NCBI RefSeq assembly: GCF_001613265.1
Contig: NZ_BDCA01000014.1
Location: 1-64,000, forward strand
DNA: 64,000 nucleotides
Direction of reading: 5' to 3'
Source: Nocardia vermiculata NBRC 100427
GTDB taxonomy: Bacteria; Actinomycetota; Actinomycetes; Mycobacteriales; Mycobacteriaceae
The notes below the pieces were generated by a model, which did no database searches, had not been told where the DNA came from, and worked only from the letters and a program-made list of their open reading frames with translations. Below are positions 17,212 through 24,033 of this stretch, piece after piece. The position numbers were made by a program, and so were the translations under genes. Positions within the stretch are counted from its first letter, which is position 1. The number at the start of each line of letters is the position of its first letter.

Positions 17212-18060
17212 TCAGCGGGCGGCTTCGGCCGCCTCCACCACATGCCGCATCAGCAGCGCGGTGGTGACGGGCCCCACACCGCCGGGCACCGGACTCAGCG
17301 CCGCCGCGCGGCCCTGCACCGCCTCGGCGTCGACGTCACCGACGATGCCCCCGTCGGGCCCCTCGTTGGTGCCGACATCGATGACCACCGCGCCCTCGCG
17401 CACATGGTCACCGCCGATCAACCCCGCACGACCCACGGCCGCCACGACGATATCCGCGGTGGAGGTGACGCCGGGCAGGTCGGTGGTGCGCGAGTGACAC
17501 ACCGTCACCGTCGCGTTCTCGGCCAGCAAGAGCTGTGCCAGGGGTTTGCCGACCACATTGGAACGCCCGACCACGGCGACATGGCGTCCGGACAGGGCGA
17601 TCTCGTGGTGTTTCGCCAACTCCACGACGGCTTGCGCGGTGGCCGGCGCGAAACCGGGCAGCCCGGCCGCCAGCAGCCCCAGCGACAGCGGACTCACACC
17701 GTCGACGTCCTTGGGCGCCGCGATGGACGGACTGACGTCGTCGAGGGCCACCCCGGCGGGTAACGGCGTCTGCAACATCACCGCATGCACGGCGGGATCC
17801 GCGCTGAGCACGGTCAGCGCCGACCGGATCTCGTCCGCACTCGCCGCCGGCCCGAGATCGTTGGTCTCGCACTCGATTCCGAGACGAGCGGCGGCACGCT
17901 GCAGCGAGCCCACATACCATCCGCTGGCCGGGTCGTCGTTGGCGACCACCAGTACCAGCCGCGGTGCGGCTCCGGATTCGGTGAGCGTGGCCGCACGTTG
18001 TTTCGTCTCGGCGTTGAGGTCGGCTGCGAGCTGTTTGCCGGTCAGCGAAATGGTGTCCAC
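17212..18060 (-). CDS. folD: FolD-family methylene-THF dehydrogenase, cyclohydrolase lysine missing
   Basis: 282 residues. FolD interconverts 5,10-methylene-, methenyl- and 10-formyl-THF. Clear family marks are KDVDG, VVGRSNVVGKPLAQLLL (NADP site), CHSRTTDL, VIDVGTN and SPVPGGVGPVT. However, the catalytic helix reads NDDPASGWYVGSLQRA, with Tyr49 kept but Leu53 and Arg55 where canonical FolD has the two Lys of YVxxKxK. The usual PCTPxG segment is PATAQA. The Lys is needed for cyclohydrolase activity in E. coli FolD, so this protein is predicted to be dehydrogenase-only or altered. GTG start. A second canonical FolD may exist elsewhere in the genome. Confidence 0.85.
   Translation of the reverse strand: MDTISLTGKQLAADLNAETKQRAATLTESGAAPRLVLVVANDDPASGWYVGSLQRAAARLGIECETNDLGPAASADEIRSALTVLSADPAVHAVMLQTPLPAGVALDDVSPSIAAPKDVDGVSPLSLGLLAAGLPGFAPATAQAVVELAKHHEIALSGRHVAVVGRSNVVGKPLAQLLLAENATVTVCHSRTTDLPGVTSTADIVVAAVGRAGLIGGDHVREGAVVIDVGTNEGPDGGIVGDVDAEAVQGRAAALSPVPGGVGPVTTALLMRHVVEAAEAAR
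17218..17233. terminator. UUCG-loop hairpin at the ldt/folD convergence
   Basis: GGCGGC-TTCG-GCCGCC lies in the last codons of folD, 7 bp after the ldt stop. It is a stable UUCG tetraloop that could terminate the ldt mRNA, as there is no other space between the two convergent genes. Confidence 0.35.
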
Positions 18061-18113
18061 GACGTTCCACCCTATCGGCCGGGCGCGATCTGCCGACGCC
18101 CACCGTCACGGTC

Positions 18114-18158
18114 CGGGGCGCGAGTAGGACATGAAGAATTCGGGGCACGAGTAGGACA
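18114..18158. repeat. Two 18-bp direct repeats in the folD/ydcF divergent promoter region
   Basis: CGGGGCGCGAGTAGGACA (18114-18131) and CGGGGCACGAGTAGGACA (18141-18158) differ at one base and are 27 bp apart. They lie in the 205-bp gap between divergent genes, 54 bp before the folD start. They may be regulator sites. Confidence 0.5.
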
Positions 18159-18265
18159 GCAGCAAATCCGGGGAGTGTGTTGCCTCGCCCCGTATGGTGG
18201 TCGAGGTTACCCATACCTACCGACCGTTAACCCCGATCCACCTCGCCGGAAAGGTACCGACTGCA

Positions 18266-19138
18266 GTGAACATCGCCAGACATGTGAAACAGCTTCTCGT
18301 CGCGGCCTCGGCCGCCACCCTGCTGGCCGGCCCGATCGCCACGACCGCGACCGCCGCCGAGGGCCCGGCACCGTTGTACAACTCGGCGCAGCAGAACTTC
18401 GTCGAGGGCGACGAGGCCGCCGGCCTGGCCGACCTGCGCGCGCTGCTCGACACCACCCCCGACGATGCACAGGCTCTGGCACTGCAGGGAATCTGGTCGG
18501 ATTACACCGGCGACGTGATCACCCGCGAGAACGCCTTCAACCGGCTCGCGGCCATCGATCCGGAGATGGCGCAGGGTGCGCGCAACCTGATCGGCGCGAT
18601 CGGTGCTGCTGTGGGCACCCTGCCCAATCCGCTGCCGGCGATCGCCGGACCGCAGACCGGCATCGCGGTACTCGGCTACGGCCTGCTCCCGGACGGGAGC
18701 CTGCGCCCGGAGCTGGTCAACCGCCTCACCGCGGCATGGCTGCAGGCGCTCGCGGCGCCGATGTCGCCGATCGTGGTTTCCGGCGGTAACCCGACCAACG
18801 GGGTCACCGAGGCGTCCGCCATGGCCGGCTGGCTGATCGGACGCGGCATCCCGGCCTCGCGCATCCTGGTCGAGGATCGCGCGACGTCGACCGTGCAGAA
18901 CGCCCTGTTCAGCTCGAAGCTGTTGCACGATGCGGGAGCCACCAGCGCGATCGTGGTGACCTCGCCCAACCACATCCGGCGCGCAGTGGCCGACTTCATG
19001 GTCGCGGGTACGCACGTGGTCGGCGCCACCACGTCGCTGGATCAGCTGGTCTCGGAACTACCGCCGCCGAACAAGGCCGCCCAGCACAACATCTATGTCG
19101 ACGCCACCCGCACCTTCCTCTTGCCCGCATCCCGCTGA
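18266..19138 (+). CDS. Secreted YdcF/DUF218-family protein with TPR-like N-terminus
   Basis: 290 residues from GTG at 18266. A Sec signal peptide (LLVAASAATLLAGPIATTATAAE) cleaves near residue 31. Residues 35-115 are helical (ADLRALLDTTPDDAQALALQGI), like a tetratricopeptide-type repeat. The DUF218/ElyC-SanA-YdcF domain follows: IAVLGYGLLPDGSLRPELVNRL, PIVVSGGNPTNGVTEASAM, ILVEDRATSTVQNALFS, AIVVTSPNHIRRA. Related proteins are linked to cell-envelope homeostasis. The longer frame from 18194 would spoil the signal peptide. Confidence 0.82.
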   Translation: MNIARHVKQLLVAASAATLLAGPIATTATAAEGPAPLYNSAQQNFVEGDEAAGLADLRALLDTTPDDAQALALQGIWSDYTGDVITRENAFNRLAAIDPEMAQGARNLIGAIGAAVGTLPNPLPAIAGPQTGIAVLGYGLLPDGSLRPELVNRLTAAWLQALAAPMSPIVVSGGNPTNGVTEASAMAGWLIGRGIPASRILVEDRATSTVQNALFSSKLLHDAGATSAIVVTSPNHIRRAVADFMVAGTHVVGATTSLDQLVSELPPPNKAAQHNIYVDATRTFLLPASR

Positions 19139-19184
19139 CGGCACACACCGAAAAGCCGGTTGACAGCACACCGACAATGATTCG

Positions 19185-20057
19185 GTGATCGACTCTCCCG
19201 CATCCGGTGCCGGATACGACAATGCCGCCTCCGGTACCGGCGAGGTGGACCCCGTCGTCGCAGCCCTGCGCGGTGCCGGATGTGTGTTCGCCGAGGAGGA
19301 GGCCGCACTGTTACGGGAAGCAGCCCCCTCCTCCGGCGCGCTGCAGCGGCTGGTCGCTCAGCGCGTCGACGGTGAACCTCTCGAATACCTGCTGGGCTGG
19401 GCCGAGTTCCGGGGCCTGCGGGTCGGCGTCGACCCCGGGGTTTTCGTGCCCCGGCAACGGACCGCCTTCCTCGTCGACGAGGCCGTGGCGGCGACCGCCG
19501 CCGGACCGGGCGCGCACCGTACGGTGGTCGATCTGTGTTGTGGCTCGGGCGCCCTGGGACTGGCGGCGGCCGGCTCGCTGCGCGCGAACGGCGCCACCGT
19601 GGATCTGGTGGCCGCCGACATCGATGTCGCGGCCGTGGCCTGTGCCCGGCGCAATCTGGAACCGGTGGGGGGCGAAGTCTTTCACGGCGACCTGTGCTCC
19701 GCGCTACCGGATGCACTGCTCGGCCACATCGACCTGCTGCTCGCCAACACCCCGTACGTGCCGACGGCAATGATCGCCCACATGCCACCCGAGGCGCGCG
19801 ACCACGAACCACGGACCGCACTCGACGGCGGGGCCGACGGGCTGGATGTGCTGCGCCGGCTCGCCGGCCAGGCCGCACGACAGCTCGCTCCCGGAGGGGT
19901 GCTCTTGGTCGAGATCAGCACTGCACAAAGAGATTCCGCGGCGGCGATCGTCGCGGCGGCCGGTCTGCTCCCCTCGGTCGCGTACTCCCCCGAATACGAT
20001 GCCACGGTGCTGCACGGTGCGCGTCGGACCATCGACGCACCCACGCCCCGCAGGTAG
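19185..20057 (+). CDS. PrmC/HemK-related putative protein N5-glutamine methyltransferase
   Basis: 290 residues with a Rossmann-like SAM methyltransferase domain: VVDLCCGSGALGLAA (SAM loop), VAADIDVAAVACARRN, and LLLANTPYVPT in place of the NPPY motif of PrmC/HemK. The helical N-terminal domain contains RVDGEPLEYLLGWAEFRGLRVGV and FVPRQRTAFLVD as in the family. The true PrmC methylates release factors; this subgroup has uncertain substrates. It starts at GTG 19185, 46 bp after ydcF, probably co-transcribed. Confidence 0.82.
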   Translation: MIDSPASGAGYDNAASGTGEVDPVVAALRGAGCVFAEEEAALLREAAPSSGALQRLVAQRVDGEPLEYLLGWAEFRGLRVGVDPGVFVPRQRTAFLVDEAVAATAAGPGAHRTVVDLCCGSGALGLAAAGSLRANGATVDLVAADIDVAAVACARRNLEPVGGEVFHGDLCSALPDALLGHIDLLLANTPYVPTAMIAHMPPEARDHEPRTALDGGADGLDVLRRLAGQAARQLAPGGVLLVEISTAQRDSAAAIVAAAGLLPSVAYSPEYDATVLHGARRTIDAPTPRR

Positions 20058-20190
20058 GCGCGCCACCGGCCGCCTCGACGCCGAGCACGCCCCCGCACGA
20101 TTCCCGACGGCTCGGACCTGCTGATCGGTCGCGACAGCACCCGGTTCGCTCACACTGCACAGGGTGTACCAGGAGCAATGCGCCGACCGC

Positions 20191-20205
20191 TACCATGGCC
20201 GATTG
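20191..20205 (+). promoter_or_regulatory. Probable leaderless -10 for the NUDIX gene
   Basis: TACCAT at 20191-20196 lies 8 nt before GTG 20205. The alternative ATG at 20178 has AGGAG only 2 nt upstream, too close to serve. Confidence 0.3.
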
Positions 20206-20702
20206 TGGAGCAGCAGCGCTATGTACGCCGTTCGGGCCGGGTCATTCTCGCCGACTCCGACGATCGGATCCTGCTGCTCTGTTTTCGCGGCACTCTCGAC
20301 CCGCTGTTCTGGATCACGCCGGGCGGTGGACTCGACCCGGACGAATCACCTGCGGAGGCGGCCGCGCGTGAACTCGGCGAGGAAACCGGGGTGCGGGTCA
20401 CCGCCGCCGGCCTCGGCCCGCAGATCGCGGTCGCTGCCGGACATCTCGATATACCCGGCTGGTTGTCGGGAGTGTTCCGCGAGGACTACTTCTTTCACCG
20501 GCTGCCGAGTGCGGCCGCGACGGTCGACACCAGTGGACTGTTGCGCTACGAAAGCGACGCCATCCACGAATACCGCTGGTGGAGTACAGAAGAACTCGCC
20601 ACGACCGACCAGACGGTGTACCCCCTAGGCCTCGCCGGCCTGCTCGGCGACCTCCTCGAAGGCCGGATACCGGAGCAACCGGTCACCCTGCCCTGGCGTT
20701 AG
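20205..20702 (+). CDS. NUDIX hydrolase
   Basis: 165 residues from GTG 20205 (174 from ATG 20178). A complete NUDIX box GGGLDPDESPAEAAARELGEE then TGV provides the Mg-binding helix; these enzymes hydrolyse nucleoside diphosphates linked to another group. FWITPGGGLD and YRWWSTEEL are typical of the ADP-ribose/NTP-pyrophosphohydrolase-like members in actinobacteria. The substrate is not determinable. It is convergent with the SDR gene. Confidence 0.86.
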   Translation: MEQQRYVRRSGRVILADSDDRILLLCFRGTLDPLFWITPGGGLDPDESPAEAAARELGEETGVRVTAAGLGPQIAVAAGHLDIPGWLSGVFREDYFFHRLPSAAATVDTSGLLRYESDAIHEYRWWSTEELATTDQTVYPLGLAGLLGDLLEGRIPEQPVTLPWR

Positions 20703-20729
20703 CGGCCACCCCGGAGCGGCGAATCATGC

Positions 20730-21551
20730 TCAGCGCCCGGTGAATTCGTCCATCGAGTGATACACACCGACCTTGTTCAGGTAGAAGTCACGCAGTTTCA
20801 GTGGCAGCAGTCCGGTGATGGCGCGGTTGAATCGTGAGGTCCACGGCAGCACCACCAACGCCTTCCCCTGCTTCATGGCGCCCCACGCGGTATCGACGAC
20901 GTCTTCCTGTTCCAGGATCGGGGTGAACCAGAATCCCTTGGCGCCGTTGAACATTCCGGTGTTGATGTAGGTCGGGCAGACCGTGGTGACCTGCACGTGC
21001 TCATTGCCGGACTGTTCGAGTTCCAGACGTACCGAATCCGACCAGCCCAGCGCGGCCCACTTGGACGCGGCATAGACACTCATGCGTGGATTGGCGACCA
21101 GCGCCGCCGAGGAGGCGATGTTGAGCATCCGCCCCGGGGTCCTGCGCTCGACCATGCCGGGCAGAAATTCCAACGCGACATACATCGGCGCGAGCGCATT
21201 GATCGCCATCGTCTTGTCGATGTTGCCGCGCTCGCGGGTCTCCCAGAAATAGCTGTTGCCACGCACGATCCCGGCATTGTTGACCAGGACATCGATGCCG
21301 CCGATCGCGTCACGCACCGCGGTACCCGCTGCGGCGATCGACTGCTGGTCGGAGACATCGACAACGTGGTGGTGCACCCGGGTCGCGGTCCCCGCCGGCA
21401 ACTCCGCCGCGGTCTCGCGCAGCGCGAGCTCGTTGATATCCCACAGCACGACTTCGGCGGCCTGTTCGCGTACCGCGCGCTGGGCGAAGGATTTCCCCAG
21501 GCCCATCGCGGCACCGGTGATCAGCACTCTCTTCCCCGCGACCGTATCCAT
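20730..21551 (-). CDS. Short-chain dehydrogenase/reductase (classical SDR)
   Basis: 273 residues from ATG at 21551, preceded by AAGGGA; the open frame upstream is Arg-rich and not coding. NAD(P) motif TGAAMGLGKSFA, NNAG at about 90, catalytic Ser in NIASSAALVA and YAASK. Followed by the C-terminal ending LPLKLRDFYLNKVGVYHSMDEF. It probably oxidises or reduces a lipid or steroid alcohol. It lies 35 bp downstream of the aldehyde dehydrogenase gene, suggesting an alcohol-aldehyde-acid pathway in one operon. Confidence 0.88.
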   Translation of the reverse strand: MDTVAGKRVLITGAAMGLGKSFAQRAVREQAAEVVLWDINELALRETAAELPAGTATRVHHHVVDVSDQQSIAAAGTAVRDAIGGIDVLVNNAGIVRGNSYFWETRERGNIDKTMAINALAPMYVALEFLPGMVERRTPGRMLNIASSAALVANPRMSVYAASKWAALGWSDSVRLELEQSGNEHVQVTTVCPTYINTGMFNGAKGFWFTPILEQEDVVDTAWGAMKQGKALVVLPWTSRFNRAITGLLPLKLRDFYLNKVGVYHSMDEFTGR

Positions 21552-21586
21552 TCCGTTCCCTTTCCCGAATGCCCGAGCGGGCGAGA

Positions 21587-23158
21587 TCACTTCTGTCGCA
21601 GTGCCTTCATCACACCGAAATACAGTGTCATCGTCTTGGCCCACATCGACTCCGACATGCCGGGCAGCGGTGCGATCGGCACCCCACGCTGCACGGCGAT
21701 GGTCTGGGTATCGACATATTTCAGCAGGCCCTCGGGCCCGTGACGGCGGCCGGTGCCCGAGATGCCGAGCCCGCCCGAGGGGGCCGCGACACTGCCCCAC
21801 GCCGCGATGAACCCTTCGTTCACATTGACCGAGCCGGCTCGCACCCGCGCGGCGACCTTGCGTGCCCGCGCGGTATCGCGACTCCACACACTGGCATTGA
21901 GCCCATAGGGGGTGTCATTGGCCTGCTCGACGGCCTCGTCGTCACTGTGCACCCGGTACACCGACACCACCGGGCCGAAGGTCTCCTCGCGGTGGACGGT
22001 CATACCCGCGCGCACTCCCTCGAGGACGGTGGGTTCGTAGAAGTACGGGCCCAGATCCGGACGGGCACGGCCACCGGCCAGGACGGTGGCGCCCTTGGCG
22101 ACCGCATCCTCGACATGGGCGGTGACGGTGTCGAGCTGCCGTGGGAAGGTGAGCGACCCCATCTCGTAGGAATAGTCCAGGTCCGAGCCGAGCCGCACCG
22201 ACTTCGTCGCCGCGGTGAACGCCGTGACGAAACGGTCGTAGACACCGTCGTGGACATAGATGCGCTCGATGGATTCACACAGCTGCCCGGCCGAGGCGAA
22301 GCACGCGCGCACCGCGATCCGCGCCGCCGCGTCGACATCGGCGTCGCCGAGCACCAGCAACGGATTCTTGCCTCCCAGTTCCAGGGAGCACCCGATCAGC
22401 CGCTCGCCGGCCTGCCGGCCGATGGTGCGGCCGGTAGCGCTGGAGCCGGTGTAGTCGACATAGTCGGCCCGTGCGATCACCTCGCCACCGATCACCGAAC
22501 CGCGGCCCAGCACCGCCTGCCACAAGCCCGCGGGGAGGCCGGCGCGTTCGGCGGCGTCGATCGCCCACAGTGCGGTCAGCGCAGTCTGGTTGTCGGGCCG
22601 TGCCACGACCGCGTTGCCGGCCACCAGGGCGGGCAGCGCGTCGGAGGCGGCGAGTGCGAGCGGATAGTTCCACGGCGAGATCACCGCGACCACGCCCTTG
22701 GGCCGGTGGTGGACCTCGACCTTGGTGAGCACCGGCATCACACCGCGCGGTGAGCGCGGGGACAGCAACCGCGCCGCCTCCGTCGCGTAGTAGCGGGCGT
22801 TGACCGCGACGTCGCCCACCTCGTCGAAGGCGTGCACGCGAGACTTGCCCGCCTCGGTCTGCACGATGTCGAGGATGGTGCCCTGTTCGGCCAACACCAG
22901 ATCGTGGAACCGGCGCAGCACCGCCATGCGCTCACGCACCGGCACCGCGGCCCACCGGCGCTGGGCGGCGCGCGCGGTGACGAAGGCGGCATCGATATCG
23001 GAAAGCGAGGACTGCGGCAGGTCGGCGATCTTCGCGCCGGTGGCCGGTGCGAACACGGGCACCGATTCGGCACCACCGGCCCGGGCACGCGCCAGCAGGC
23101 GTTCCACCAGATCTCGCGGCAGCGCGGAGGTCGTGGCCAGGTGCGGGGCGGTCGTCAT
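21587..23158 (-). CDS. Succinate-semialdehyde/aldehyde dehydrogenase family protein
   Basis: 523 residues from ATG 23158. The ALDH superfamily oxidises aldehydes with NAD(P)+. Motifs are SPWNYPLALAASDALPALVAGNAVV, the Glu motif ELGGKNPLLVLGDAD, catalytic Cys in FASAGQLCESIERIYV, and EETFGPVVSVYR. It resembles GabD2-type succinate-semialdehyde dehydrogenases of mycobacteria. First gene of an apparent ALDH-SDR operon; the TetR at 23320 is divergent and likely controls both. Confidence 0.88.
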   Translation of the reverse strand: MTTAPHLATTSALPRDLVERLLARARAGGAESVPVFAPATGAKIADLPQSSLSDIDAAFVTARAAQRRWAAVPVRERMAVLRRFHDLVLAEQGTILDIVQTEAGKSRVHAFDEVGDVAVNARYYATEAARLLSPRSPRGVMPVLTKVEVHHRPKGVVAVISPWNYPLALAASDALPALVAGNAVVARPDNQTALTALWAIDAAERAGLPAGLWQAVLGRGSVIGGEVIARADYVDYTGSSATGRTIGRQAGERLIGCSLELGGKNPLLVLGDADVDAAARIAVRACFASAGQLCESIERIYVHDGVYDRFVTAFTAATKSVRLGSDLDYSYEMGSLTFPRQLDTVTAHVEDAVAKGATVLAGGRARPDLGPYFYEPTVLEGVRAGMTVHREETFGPVVSVYRVHSDDEAVEQANDTPYGLNASVWSRDTARARKVAARVRAGSVNVNEGFIAAWGSVAAPSGGLGISGTGRRHGPEGLLKYVDTQTIAVQRGVPIAPLPGMSESMWAKTMTLYFGVMKALRQK

Positions 23159-23227
23159 GGTCGGCCCTCTCGATCGGCGGCCGTTCAACTCGATGCGGCG
23201 CCGAGTGCTGCCACACGGAATTTGTTG

Positions 23228-23263
23228 AACACCGGTGTTAGATTAACAGTGATGTTAGATTAA
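23228..23263. promoter_or_regulatory. Operator cluster between ALDH-SDR operon and divergent TetR
   Basis: A perfect 12-bp palindrome AACACCGGTGTT (23228-23239) overlaps the first of two direct repeats TGTTAGATTAA (23236-23246 and 23253-23263, 17 bp apart). Each repeat contains a GTTA-GAT-TAA(C/A) imperfect palindrome. AT-rich against the background. Very probably the TetR binding sites. Confidence 0.6.
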
Positions 23264-23319
23264 ATGGGCGAAGCCGGGCGCTGTCAAGTCCGTCACCACC
23301 GATCAGGGAGATGCCACGA

Positions 23320-24021
23320 ATGCCGGAGGACGCGGTGGTCAGCACTCACAGCCGCACCCGCCGCGGCCGGCCGCCGCAGACCCCCGCCCAAGCCGACGAA
23401 GTCCGTTCCCGCATCGTCGACGCCACCGCGGCGGTATTCACCGAGGTCGGTTCGCGGGGACTGAGCGTGGCCCGCGTCATCGAGCAGGCCGGAATCTCCC
23501 GGCCCACCTTCTACCGCTACTTCGCCAACGCCACCGCACCGCTCGATGTGATACTCACCCTGTCCAACGACGGGCTGGTCGGGGGAATCCGCACCGCGCT
23601 GGAACGCTCCGACGAGCCCGTCGCGCTGGGAATCGGCATCATCGACGCCTACCTCGGCTGGGCGCACGGACACGGCGCGATGCTGCGTCCGGTCTTCGCC
23701 GAACTCCACGATCCCGCCTCACCGGTCTCGGCGTATCGTGAGGCGGCCTTCACCGATATCCGTGCGCTGGTGCGGGCCAAATTCGTCGAACTCGGCCGGG
23801 CCGTGCCCACCGCCCTGGATCTCGACACCGCCCTGCACATGTGCGAATTCGTCGTCTACCGGCTGTCGGTCACCACGTCACCGGGCGGCGAATCGTCCCC
23901 GGACGAGGTTGCCGAAGCACGACTGACCATGATCCGCACGGTGCTGGTCACGATCGGCCGCCGCGAGGATGTCGAACGGGCACTGACGATTCCGGATATC
24001 TTCCCGGCCACCCGGCGGTAG
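23320..24021 (+). CDS. TetR/AcrR-family transcriptional regulator
   Basis: 233 residues from ATG 23320; AGGGAG lies 9 nt upstream, whereas ATG 23311 is adjacent to it. N-terminal HTH with TAAVFTEVGSRGLSVARVIEQA and GISRPTFYRYF. Helical ligand domain. It is divergent from the ALDH-SDR operon with palindromic sites between them, so a local repressor of that operon is likely. Confidence 0.87.
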   Translation: MPEDAVVSTHSRTRRGRPPQTPAQADEVRSRIVDATAAVFTEVGSRGLSVARVIEQAGISRPTFYRYFANATAPLDVILTLSNDGLVGGIRTALERSDEPVALGIGIIDAYLGWAHGHGAMLRPVFAELHDPASPVSAYREAAFTDIRALVRAKFVELGRAVPTALDLDTALHMCEFVVYRLSVTTSPGGESSPDEVAEARLTMIRTVLVTIGRREDVERALTIPDIFPATRR

Positions 24022-24033
24022 CGCCCCGGGTGT

